NCBI RefSeq assembly: GCF_900090105.1
Contig: NZ_FMDM01000011.1
Span: forward strand, 124,001-188,000
DNA from: Micromonospora humi
GTDB taxonomy: Bacteria; Actinomycetota; Actinomycetes; Mycobacteriales; Micromonosporaceae
Direction: 5' to 3'
Length of the DNA: 64,000 bases
The notes below the pieces were generated by a model, which ran no database searches, had not been told where the DNA came from, and saw nothing but the letters and a program-made list of their open reading frames with translations. The position numbers and the translations under genes are program-made. Positions 49,041 to 56,429 of the stretch are shown here, in pieces; position 1 is the stretch's first letter, and each line of letters starts with the position of its first letter.

Positions 49041-50024
49041 ATGGAACAGCGCAACTTCGACCGGCTCGGCCGGCACGTCGGCATCATCGGACTCGGCGCG
49101 TGGCAGCTCGGCGCCGACTGGGGCGAGGTCAGCGAGGACGCGGCGCTCGACGTGCTCACCGCCGCGGTGGACGCCGGCGTCACCTTCCTGGACACCGCGG
49201 ACGTGTACGGCGACGGCCGCAGCGAGCAGCTCATCGGCCGGTTCCTGCGGGCCAACCCGGACCACGGGCTGACCGTGGCCACCAAGATGGGTCGCCGGGT
49301 GCCGCAGACGCCGGAGGCGTACACCCTGGAGAACTTCCGGGCCTGGACCGACCGGTCCCGGGCCAACCTCGGCGTCGACACGCTCGACCTGGTGCAGCTG
49401 CACTGCCCGCCCACCGCGGTCTTCGCCGACGACCGGGTCTTCGACGCCCTGGACACGCTGGTCGCCGAGAAGCGCATCGCCGGGTACGGGGTGAGCGTCG
49501 AGACCTGCGAGCAGGCGCTCACCGCCGTCGCCCGACCCGGGGTGGCCAGCGTGCAGATCATCCTCAACGCGGTGCGGCACAAGCCGCTGGAGCGGGTGCT
49601 GCCGGCGGCCGCGGCGGCCGGGGTCGGCGTCATCGCCCGGGTCCCGCTGGCCAGCGGCCTGCTCTCCGGCCGCTACGACGAGCACACCACGTTCCCGGAG
49701 AACGACCACCGCACGTTCAACCGGCACGGCGAGTCGTTCGACGTCGGCGAGACGTTCTCCGGCGTCGACTACGACCTCGGCCTCGCCGCGGTGCGCCGGC
49801 TCGCGCCGCTGGTCGGCGACGCGCGCACGATGGCGCAGTTCGCGCTGCGCTGGATCCTCGACCAGCCCGGCGTGACCGTGGTGATCCCCGGCGCCCGCTC
49901 GGCCGAGCAGGCCCGGCGCAACGCCGAGGCGGCCGACCAGCCGCCACTGACCGAGGTGGAGCTGGCCTCGGTGCGGGCCACCTACGACGAGCTCATCCGG
50001 CCGCAGGTGCACGACCGGTGGTGA
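49041..50024 (+). CDS. Aldo/keto reductase
   Basis: 327 aa. Tetrad residues are in FLDTADVYGDGRSE (Asp, Tyr), ATKMGRR (Lys) and VQLHCPP (His). The NADP end reads IPGARSAEQARRNAEAA. It has an insertion around FPENDHRTFNRHGE, typical of the YghZ/Tas-type reductases. Alone on its strand, divergent from tam. Substrate unknown. Confidence 0.92.
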   Translation: MEQRNFDRLGRHVGIIGLGAWQLGADWGEVSEDAALDVLTAAVDAGVTFLDTADVYGDGRSEQLIGRFLRANPDHGLTVATKMGRRVPQTPEAYTLENFRAWTDRSRANLGVDTLDLVQLHCPPTAVFADDRVFDALDTLVAEKRIAGYGVSVETCEQALTAVARPGVASVQIILNAVRHKPLERVLPAAAAAGVGVIARVPLASGLLSGRYDEHTTFPENDHRTFNRHGESFDVGETFSGVDYDLGLAAVRRLAPLVGDARTMAQFALRWILDQPGVTVVIPGARSAEQARRNAEAADQPPLTEVELASVRATYDELIRPQVHDRW

Positions 50025-50115
50025 CCGGTTCGGCCCGGCCCGTCGGCGCGGCGTCACCGGCGCCGGGCGCCGGCGGGCATGCTGGAGGCGGAACGGACGT
50101 CGTGGAGGGGGTGCG

Positions 50116-50307
50116 ATGAGGGGCTGGTTCCGGCTCACCGCCGGGCTGCTGGCCGTGGTGCTGGGTGCGCTGTGGACGGTGCTGGGGCTCGGCTACGTCG
50201 AGGGCAGCGCGCTGACCGACCGGCGGATCTGGGCGGTGATCGGCCCGGCGGTCGTCCTGATCGGACTCGTGGCGCTCTGGTACGGCATGCGGGCCCGGCG
50301 CCGCTGA
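50116..50307 (+). CDS. Small two-helix membrane protein
   Basis: 63 aa. Two hydrophobic segments, LTAGLLAVVLGALWTVLGLG and IWAVIGPAVVLIGLVALWYG, are followed by a basic RARRR end. A strong ribosome site (GGAGGGGG) precedes the ATG. A tight hairpin at 50327-50356 ends its transcript. No known function. Confidence 0.75.
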   Translation: MRGWFRLTAGLLAVVLGALWTVLGLGYVEGSALTDRRIWAVIGPAVVLIGLVALWYGMRARRR

Positions 50308-50326
50308 GGCGCGCCGGGCATGGAGA

Positions 50327-50356
50327 AGCCCCGCCTCCCGTGCGGGATGCGGGGCT
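50327..50356. terminator. Bidirectional hairpin between small membrane gene and csp
   Basis: AGCCCCGC (50327-50334) and GCGGGGCT (50349-50356) enclose a second pair, CCCG and CGGG. The structure lies 20 nt past the membrane-protein stop and 37 nt past the csp stop. Confidence 0.75.
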
Positions 50357-50392
50357 CCGTGCGCCGGCCCGCCCGGCCGGCGCCTTGTCAGC

Positions 50393-50596
50393 TCAGATGG
50401 GGCGGACCTGCTCGGCCTGCGGACCCTTCTGACCCTGGGCGATCTCGAACTCCACCCGCTGGTTCTCCTCCAGCGAGCGGTAGCCGCTGGTCTGGATGGC
50501 CGAGAAGTGGACGAACACGTCAGCACCCCCGCCGTCGACGGTGATGAAGCCGAAGCCCTTGTCAGCGTTGAACCACTTCACGGTTCCCTGCGCCAT
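50393..50596 (-). CDS. Cold-shock protein (CspA family)
   Basis: 67 aa, single cold-shock domain. RNP1 KGFGFI and RNP2 VFVHF, the RNA/ssDNA-binding strands, are intact. ATG 50596 has GGAG 7 nt upstream; a TTG two codons earlier was rejected. The upstream 160 nt are less GC-rich than average and are a likely long 5' leader, as for many cold-shock mRNAs. Confidence 0.96.
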   Translation of the reverse strand: MAQGTVKWFNADKGFGFITVDGGGADVFVHFSAIQTSGYRSLEENQRVEFEIAQGQKGPQAEQVRPI

Positions 50597-50885
50597 GTGC
50601 AACTCCTTCTAAAACTGGCGGCCGAGCACGCCGTGCGGCCGATTGGCCGTTTTCGAGCAGCGGCGCCTGAGGTGGCCCCCCGTGCAGGGAACGTCTCTCA
50701 ACCCACGCGTCTCGCAACAGCGTGAGAAAGCAAACCACGTACGCAAAAACTTCGCACAGCCTACCGGACGAAATTCTCCGACATGTGACCTGAAGGTTGC
50801 CCGATGATCGACGGGCGTGCCGACGGAGCTGTGCGAAAGACCCCTTCCCCGGGTCCTGGGGAAGGGGTCTCGTTCGACTGTCGAT

Positions 50886-51158
50886 TCAGTCCGGCCAGTG
50901 CCCGGTCAACCGGCGCACGCCGACCGCGCCACCGCGGTCCACGGCCGCCCGGACCGCCGAGAAGATCGCCCCCTGCAGGGCCGCGGCGGCGAGGACCTCG
51001 CCCCAGTGGCGGTCCTCGTCGGTGGCGCTCGGCGCGTCGTCGTCGCCCGCCGCCAGCTTCCAGACCTGCCGGAAGACCATCCCGGCCACCGCACCGGCGG
51101 CGAGGCCGAGCAGCACCCCCACCGGCTTGTACGCCGCCTTACCGATCCTGCCGCTCAC
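50886..51158 (-). CDS. DUF4235 membrane protein
   Basis: 90 aa. The family pattern is clear: AYKPVGVLLGLAAGAVAG, VFRQVWKLAAGDDDAPSATD and LQGAIFSAVRAAVDR, with two hydrophobic helices. The GTG overlaps the DUF3618 stop (GTGA), with GGGAGG upstream. It is the last gene of a three-gene membrane operon. Function unknown. Confidence 0.85.
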   Translation of the reverse strand: MSGRIGKAAYKPVGVLLGLAAGAVAGMVFRQVWKLAAGDDDAPSATDEDRHWGEVLAAAALQGAIFSAVRAAVDRGGAVGVRRLTGHWPD

Positions 51159-51502
51159 CGACGCCTCCCTCGGACCACCAACAGCACCACCGCGGTCACC
51201 ACCGCACCGGCCGCGACCGCCGCCCACGGCAACGGGCCGCGCGCGAGGGCGCCCGGCTCGTGGGTCGCCTGCGCCCGGACCTGCCGGACCTGCTCGGCCG
51301 CCCGCTCCCGCACCCGGGCCACGGTCAGCGCCGCCTGCTCGCGCATCCGCGCCTTCGCCTGCTCGGCGGAGTGCCGCACCAGCGCCTTCGGGTCGGCCCG
51401 GGCCGCCAGCAGCTCCATCGTCTCACCGAGTTCCACCCGGGTCCGGCGGATCTCCTCCCGGAGCGCCGCCACGTCACCGGTCCCGTTGCCGTTTCCGGTC
51501 AT
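51155..51502 (-). CDS. DUF3618 protein with C-terminal membrane helix
   Basis: 115 aa. The N-terminal DUF3618 motif LREEIRRTRVELGETMELLAARADP leads to a long Ala/Arg/Glu-rich helix, probably a coiled coil. A C-terminal hydrophobic helix (WAAVAAGAVVTAVVLLVV) anchors it. Both ends overlap neighbours by 4 nt, so three proteins are made in step. Such proteins are typical of actinobacterial envelope-stress operons. Confidence 0.88.
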   Translation of the reverse strand: MTGNGNGTGDVAALREEIRRTRVELGETMELLAARADPKALVRHSAEQAKARMREQAALTVARVRERAAEQVRQVRAQATHEPGALARGPLPWAAVAAGAVVTAVVLLVVRGRRR

Positions 51503-51933
51503 GCCCGCCTCCCGTCCTTCACGGCGGCGGTGACCGTGTCGACGTCGGCCCGGACGCTGCGGACCGCCGCCTCCGGCACCGGCGGGACGGCACGGCTGAC
51601 CTGCTTCTTGCCCACGAGCGCCAGGATCCCGGCGAGCAGGAACAACGCCACCGCCACGATCAGCGCGGCCAACCACGCCGGCATGACCAGCGCCAGCAGC
51701 AGGATCACGGTGGCGACCAGCGCGCCGGCGCCGTAGAGCGCCATCACCCCGCCACCGCCGAACAGACCGATCCCGATCCCGGCGTGCTTGCCCTTCTGGG
51801 TCAGCTCCGCCCGGGCCAGGGCCAGTTCGTCCCGTACCAGGCGGGTGACCTGTTCGGTGGCCCGTTGCACCAGTTCCGCGGTGGACGGCTCGGTCCCGGT
51901 CCGGGACGTGCTGCGACTCGCGACGTCAGCCAT
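51499..51933 (-). CDS. Holin-like superfamily E / PF07332-type membrane protein
   Basis: 144 aa. An amphipathic helix (ELVQRATEQVTRLVRDELALARAEL) precedes two close transmembrane helices (residues ~52-77 and 82-106). Though named after phage holins, this group is chromosomal and is commonly paired with DUF3618. It is the first gene of the operon. A 21-bp palindrome lies 66 nt upstream. The 314-bp gap 51934-52247 has no gene; it holds this palindrome and the mscS terminator. Confidence 0.85.
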   Translation of the reverse strand: MADVASRSTSRTGTEPSTAELVQRATEQVTRLVRDELALARAELTQKGKHAGIGIGLFGGGGVMALYGAGALVATVILLLALVMPAWLAALIVAVALFLLAGILALVGKKQVSRAVPPVPEAAVRSVRADVDTVTAAVKDGRRA

Positions 51934-51998
51934 GCTGTCCTCCTTTCGTCATCACCGCGCTGTATGCCCGGAGTCGCCGCCCGTCAATCCTGCGCGGA

Positions 51999-52019
51999 GC
52001 GGCCGGTCGGACCGGCCGC
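51999..52019. promoter_or_regulatory. 21-bp perfect palindrome upstream of the holin-like operon
   Basis: GCGGCCGGTC (51999-52008), one G, then GACCGGCCGC (52010-52019). It lies in the likely promoter region of the operon and could be an operator or an RNA hairpin. Confidence 0.45.
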
Positions 52020-52192
52020 GCGCCAGCGGAGTCCGGCGTCGGGCCGGGCCGGAATCCGGGGCATGGGCAGCAGATCCCCCGAAACGGACCGATCAAACCC
52101 AGGCGGCCCGACACTCCGCGAGGAGGACCGGCCGGCCGCGTACCGTCCCGGCCGGGACGACGCGCCGCGCGGGCGCCGGGTCACGCACGCGC

Positions 52193-52229
52193 GGAGCCCC
52201 CGGCGCCGCGGGCGGCGGCCGGGGGCTCC
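52193..52229 (-). terminator. Hairpin terminator after the MscS gene
   Basis: Perfect 12-bp arms GGAGCCCCCGGC (52193-52204) and GCCGGGGGCTCC (52218-52229) with a 13-nt loop, 19 nt past the MscS stop. Confidence 0.75.
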
Positions 52230-52247
52230 GATCCGGGGGTACGCGGG

Positions 52248-53444
52248 TCAGCGCCGGGCCTCGGCGTGGTCCTCCCGGCCCACGAAGACCTCGCTGCGGG
52301 CGTCGCCGTCGTCGCTGCCGCCGAAGACCCGCGCGTCGTCGGGCGCCTCGGTGTCGGTCGCACGGCGGACCGGACGACGCGGCTGCATCGACTGCCACGG
52401 CATCGGGCCGGTGGCGTCGCCCACCTCGGTGCGCAGCCGGGGCAGGGCGGTCGGGCGGTGGTCGCGCACCCAGGTCACCAGGTGCTCCCGGACCAGGCAG
52501 CGCAGGTCCCACAGGCTGCCGGCGTCCGCGGCGCTGACCAGCGCGCGCACCTTGACCATGCCGCCGGTGGCGTCGGTCACCTGGAGCACGCAGACCCGGC
52601 CGTCCCACAGCTCGGTGCCCTCGCAGAGCCGGCGCAGCTCCTCCCGCATGGCCTGCGCCGGGATGGCCCAGTCCAGGTCGAACTCGGCGGTGCCGAGCAC
52701 CTTCGCCTCGGTGCGGGTCCAGTTCTGGAACGGCGTGCTGGTGAAGTACGAGGTGGGCAGGATCAACCGGCGGTCGTCCCAGATCTGCACCACCACGTAG
52801 CTGAGCGTCAGCTCCTCGATCCGGCCCCACTCCCCCTCGACCACCACCACGTCGTCGAGGCGGACCGCGTCGCTGAAGGCGAGCTGGAGGCCGGCGAAGA
52901 CGTTGCCGAGCAGGCTCTGCGCGGCGAGCGCGGCGACGACACCGACCACACCCGCGGAGGTGAGCACGCCGGCGCCGATCCCGCGCACGGCGGGGAACGT
53001 CATCAGCATCACGCCGACCGCGAGGATCACGATCACCGCGATGGTCAGCCGGCGCAGCAGCACCACCTGGGTCCGCACCCGGCGGGCGTGCCGGTTGTTC
53101 GGCACGTCCACCCGGAACCGGGCCAGCGCGGTGTCCTCCGCCACCACCAGCAGCGCGGCCACCAGCCAGGCGATCGCGGCGATCATGGCCAGCCCGAGCG
53201 TGTGCAGGACGAACTGGCGCCACGGGCTGCCCACCGCGTAGAGCGTGGTGAACCGGACCGCGAGCTGCACGGCGATGACGGTCACGGCGACCTGGAACGC
53301 GCGGTGCGCGTGCTCGGTCAGCTCGGTCATCAGCAGCGACCGGCGGCCGAGTCGGCGGGTCACCCGGTGCACCACCGCGACCAGCACCAACGCGACCGCC
53401 GCCGCGGCGAGCGCGGCGGCGACGGTCACCAGATAACTCTGCAC
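52248..53444 (-). CDS. Mechanosensitive ion channel, MscS family
   Basis: 398 aa. About five membrane helices lead to the pore helix TSAGVVGVVAALAAQSLLGNVFAGL, the TM3-like signature of MscS. The beta domain follows (DDVVVVEGEWGRIEELTLSYVVV) and a charged, likely disordered tail. It releases ions under membrane tension. GTG 53444 has GGGAG upstream; a frame from 53489 lacks support. Confidence 0.92.
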   Translation of the reverse strand: MQSYLVTVAAALAAAAVALVLVAVVHRVTRRLGRRSLLMTELTEHAHRAFQVAVTVIAVQLAVRFTTLYAVGSPWRQFVLHTLGLAMIAAIAWLVAALLVVAEDTALARFRVDVPNNRHARRVRTQVVLLRRLTIAVIVILAVGVMLMTFPAVRGIGAGVLTSAGVVGVVAALAAQSLLGNVFAGLQLAFSDAVRLDDVVVVEGEWGRIEELTLSYVVVQIWDDRRLILPTSYFTSTPFQNWTRTEAKVLGTAEFDLDWAIPAQAMREELRRLCEGTELWDGRVCVLQVTDATGGMVKVRALVSAADAGSLWDLRCLVREHLVTWVRDHRPTALPRLRTEVGDATGPMPWQSMQPRRPVRRATDTEAPDDARVFGGSDDGDARSEVFVGREDHAEARR

Positions 53445-53520
53445 GAGAAGTCTCCCTCCGGCCCGGGCGGGAATCGGGCAAAGGCCCAATGGTGCCCGGC
53501 GGTCCGGACATCGACCAGGC

Positions 53521-54342
53521 TCAGACCTTGCGGAACCGGGACTGGAAGAAGCAGTAGACGCCGAACGCGGCGATGCCGAGCGCCATCAGCGCCAGCAGCC
53601 ACGGCCCGTACGCCTGGTCGCGCAGCGTCCGCAGGGCGGCGTCCAGACCGCGCGCCTTCTCCGGGTCGTACTTCACCGCGGCGACCACGATGAGCAGGCC
53701 GGCGATGGCGAACACGGTGCCCCGCGCGGCGTACCCGGCCATGCCGAGGCGGCGGACCAGCTTGTGCGTCTTCGGGTTCATCTCGCCGGTCTTGAGGTTG
53801 CGCTCGAACTTCTTCTTCAGGCCGTAGATCACCATGCCGACGCCGACCGCGGCGAGCACCAGCCCGGCCAGCCCGACCAGCCACCGGCCGCCGTCGGAGG
53901 CCATCAGCTTCTCGGTGAGCTGCTGCTGCTGGTTGGAGGAGTTGGAGCTGGCGTCCTGGACGACCTTGATCGCGGTCCAGCCCAGCCAGACGAAGATGAT
54001 CACCCGCACGACCGAGGCGATCCGCTCGAAGGTCCGCTCCTTGCCGGTCTTCGACTGGTGGCCGACCAGCGCCTCGGAGGCCTGCCAGATGGCCATCGCG
54101 AAGAGCCCGATCGCGATGACGACCAGGACGAACTTGCCGAGCGGCTGCTCGCCGAGGGTGCGCAGGGCGCCGTTCTGGTTGCCCTCCTCGCCGGAGTTGC
54201 CGAAGGCGATCTGCAGCGCCAGCCAGCCGAAGAGGAGGTGCACGATTCCATAGCCGATGAAACCGGCGCGGGTCAACAGTTCGAGCCACCGGCTGTTCTT
54301 GGCCTGCGCGGCGGTGGCTCCGGCGTTTCGGGTGACAGACAT
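53521..54342 (-). CDS. DUF1206 integral membrane protein
   Basis: 273 aa. Three DUF1206 repeats of ~70 residues each have two helices; landmarks are LTRAGFIGYGIVHLLFGWLA, IASVVRVIIFVWLGW and LGMAGYAARGTVFAIAGLLI. A Gln/Asn-rich loop (SSNSSNQQQQ) lies between repeats two. Function unknown; the family is often stress-linked. Confidence 0.9.
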   Translation of the reverse strand: MSVTRNAGATAAQAKNSRWLELLTRAGFIGYGIVHLLFGWLALQIAFGNSGEEGNQNGALRTLGEQPLGKFVLVVIAIGLFAMAIWQASEALVGHQSKTGKERTFERIASVVRVIIFVWLGWTAIKVVQDASSNSSNQQQQLTEKLMASDGGRWLVGLAGLVLAAVGVGMVIYGLKKKFERNLKTGEMNPKTHKLVRRLGMAGYAARGTVFAIAGLLIVVAAVKYDPEKARGLDAALRTLRDQAYGPWLLALMALGIAAFGVYCFFQSRFRKV

Positions 54343-54409
54343 GCGCCCTCAATCTCCCGACGTGCGGTTTTCCAAACGTCGCCGCCCGCCGCCGCCCGGC
54401 CGAATCGGA

Positions 54410-54775
54410 TCAGCCGTTGGGGTTGCGGGCCACCCGCAGCACGACGTTCTGGTCGGTGACGCTGTCCAGGCTGACCTGGAAGCCGCCGACCTCGGTGGCC
54501 TGCTGCCCGGTGGTGAGCGAGAGCTGCTCACCGGCCACCTCGACGGTGACCTGGTCGTCCTGGGTGCCGATGAGCTTGGCCTCGATGCCGAGGATGGTGG
54601 CGCTGGCGTCCACGCCCCGGTCGAAGGTGATGGTGCAGGCGTCCAGGCCGCAGTCGGTGTCGGCGCCGTTGGAACTGCAACCGGCGAGCAGCGCGGCGCC
54701 GAGGGCGAGACCGGCGAGCAGCCCGGCGGTGCGGCGGGCGGGAGTCGGGGCGAAGGTGGCGCGTCGGTTCGTCAC
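54410..54775 (-). CDS. Putative lipoprotein
   Basis: 121 aa. Signal peptide with PARRTAGLLAGLALGAALLAGC; the lipobox LAGC places the lipid-anchored Cys near residue 33. A Cys pair (DCGLDAC) follows and may form a disulfide. The rest is beta-type (ILGIEAKLIGTQDDQVTVEV). GTG start. No family is recognised. It lies 67 nt upstream of the DUF1206 gene on the same strand. Confidence 0.72.
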   Translation of the reverse strand: MTNRRATFAPTPARRTAGLLAGLALGAALLAGCSSNGADTDCGLDACTITFDRGVDASATILGIEAKLIGTQDDQVTVEVAGEQLSLTTGQQATEVGGFQVSLDSVTDQNVVLRVARNPNG

Positions 54776-54836
54776 CTCCCCAACGGTACCGCCCGGCGGC
54801 CATGCCCCGGCTGGCCGCTCACTCGCCGAGGGAGCG

Positions 54837-54854
54837 GCAAGAGGGCCCCGCCTT
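54837..54854. repeat. Single degenerate unit of the GGGGCCCC repeat
   Basis: GCAAGAGGGCCCCGCCTT matches the right half of copies A and C with one G lost. It lies 19 nt before the desulfurase-like start codon, so it may be in its leader. Confidence 0.5.
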
Positions 54855-54872
54855 CCGCGCTAGGGTGCGGGA

Positions 54873-56099
54873 ATGGCATTTGATGTTGCCCGGGTGCGGG
54901 GCGAATACCCCGCGCTGGGCGAGGGTTTCGTCCACTTCGACGGCGCCGGTGGCACCCAGACCGCCGCCGGGGTGATCGAGGCGGTGGCCGACGCGATGCG
55001 GGCCGCCACGGGCAACCGCAGCACCGCCTTCGCCCCCGGCCGGCGCGCGCTGGACCTGGTCGCCGGCGCCCGGTCCGCGGTCGCCGACCTGCTGGGCGCG
55101 GACCCGTCGGGCGTGGTGCTCGGGCCGAGCGCCACCGCGCTGACCTACACCCTGGCCCGGACGCTGGGCGCGGGCTGGCGGCCCGGCGACGAGGTGGTGG
55201 TGTCGCGGCTGGACCACGACGCCAACGTCCGCCCCTGGGTGCAGGCCGCCGAGGCGGCCGGCGCCACGGTGCGCTGGGCCGAGTTCGACAGGGCCACCGG
55301 CGAGCTGCCCGCCGGTCAGTACGCCGAGCTGGTCACCGGCCGCACCCGGCTGGTCGCGGTGACCGCCGGCAGCAACGCGATCGGCACCGTGCCGGACGTG
55401 GCGGCGATCGCCAAGACCGCGCACGCCGTCGGCGCGCTGGTCTGCGTGGACGGGGTGCACTCCGTGCCGCACGGCCCCACCGACCTGGCCTCGCTCGGCG
55501 CGGACGTGCTGGTCACCAGCGCCTACAAGTGGTCCGGGCCGCACCTGGCGGCGATGGTCGCCGACCCGGCGTGGTGGGCGACGCTGCGCCCGGCGAAGCT
55601 GCTGCCCTCCGCCGACACGATCCCGGACCGGTTCGAGTACGGCACCCCGAGCTTCCCGCTGCTGGCCGGCGTGACCGCCGCGGTGGACCACCTGGCCGCG
55701 CTCGACCCGGCCGCGACCGGCGACCGGCGCGAGCGGGTACGCGCCGGCCTTGCCGCCGCGCAGGCGCACGAGGAGGCGGTCTTCGACCGGCTGCTCGCCG
55801 GGCTGACGTCCCGGCCCTTCGTCACCGTCCACGGCTCACCGGCGCGGCGCTGCCCGACGGTGTCGTTCCGGGTGGCCGGCCGGGCCCCGGCGGAGACCGC
55901 CGCGGCGTTGGGCGAGGCGGGTCTGTGCCTCTCCTCCGGCGACTACTACGCCTACGAATACTTCCGCGCGATGGGCCTGCGCGACTCCGGCGGCGCGGTC
56001 CGGGCGAGCGTCTACCACTACAACACCGTCGACGAGGTGGACCGGCTGCTGGCCGAACTCGACCGGCTGGCCGACGACGAGAGGACGATGGACCGGTGA
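54873..56099 (+). CDS. Cysteine desulfurase-like PLP enzyme (TIGR01976 type)
   Basis: 408 aa, fold-type I. The PLP lysine is in TSAYKWSGPH (about Lys219) after VCVDGVHSVPH. The C-terminal part reads GDYYAYEYFRAMGLRD and VYHYNTVDEVDRLL, typical of the desulfurase-like subgroup. The mobile loop with the active cysteine of SufS/IscS is not seen, so sulfur transfer is doubtful. Its stop overlaps a small GNAT gene (GTGA). Confidence 0.85.
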   Translation: MAFDVARVRGEYPALGEGFVHFDGAGGTQTAAGVIEAVADAMRAATGNRSTAFAPGRRALDLVAGARSAVADLLGADPSGVVLGPSATALTYTLARTLGAGWRPGDEVVVSRLDHDANVRPWVQAAEAAGATVRWAEFDRATGELPAGQYAELVTGRTRLVAVTAGSNAIGTVPDVAAIAKTAHAVGALVCVDGVHSVPHGPTDLASLGADVLVTSAYKWSGPHLAAMVADPAWWATLRPAKLLPSADTIPDRFEYGTPSFPLLAGVTAAVDHLAALDPAATGDRRERVRAGLAAAQAHEEAVFDRLLAGLTSRPFVTVHGSPARRCPTVSFRVAGRAPAETAAALGEAGLCLSSGDYYAYEYFRAMGLRDSGGAVRASVYHYNTVDEVDRLLAELDRLADDERTMDR

Positions 56100-56383
56100 A
56101 CTTCCTGGTCGAGGAGAACCCCGCCAAGCACCGCTTCGAGATCCTGGTCGACGACGCGCTGGCCGGGTTCAGCGCGTACCTGCCGCGCGGCGAGGTGCTG
56201 GTCTTCACCCACACCGAGGTCGACGACCGCTACCAGGGGCAGGGCGTGGGCGCCGCGCTGGTCCGCGGCATGCTGGACCAGATCCGTGAGCGTGGCGGCC
56301 GGGTGGTGCCCCGGTGCCCGTTCGTGGCCGCGTTCATCGAGCGCCATCCGGAGTACGCCGACCTGGTGGTCGACGCGCCCTGA
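56096..56383 (+). CDS. Small GNAT-fold N-acetyltransferase (YidJ-like, PF14542)
   Basis: 95 aa, the minimal acetyltransferase type. HTEVDDRYQGQGVGAALVRG holds the acetyl-CoA loop (QGQGVG), and VVPRCPFVAAFIERHPEY the family C-terminal block. GTG start overlapping the previous stop, so it is co-translated with the PLP enzyme. Substrate unknown. Confidence 0.9.
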   Translation: MNFLVEENPAKHRFEILVDDALAGFSAYLPRGEVLVFTHTEVDDRYQGQGVGAALVRGMLDQIRERGGRVVPRCPFVAAFIERHPEYADLVVDAP

Positions 56384-56385
56384 GG

Positions 56386-56426
56386 CCCGGCCCGGCCGGG
56401 GGACCTCCCCACCCGGCCGGGCCGGG
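56386..56426. terminator. Bidirectional hairpin between GNAT and GH3 genes
   Basis: Perfect 15-bp arms CCCGGCCCGGCCGGG (56386-56400) and its complement (56412-56426) with an 11-nt loop. It is 3 nt past the GNAT stop and 4 nt past the GH3 stop. Confidence 0.8.
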
Positions 56427-56429
56427 AGT

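Noticed and set aside
50597..50602. TTG start two codons upstream for the cold-shock gene
   Set aside because: It falls in the ribosome-site spacer; MAQGTVKWF from ATG 50596 is the usual cold-shock N-terminus.
51499..51933. Holin gene as sign of a prophage
   Set aside because: No endolysin, integrase, capsid or other phage gene is nearby, and this holin-like family is widespread in actinobacterial chromosomes with DUF3618 partners.
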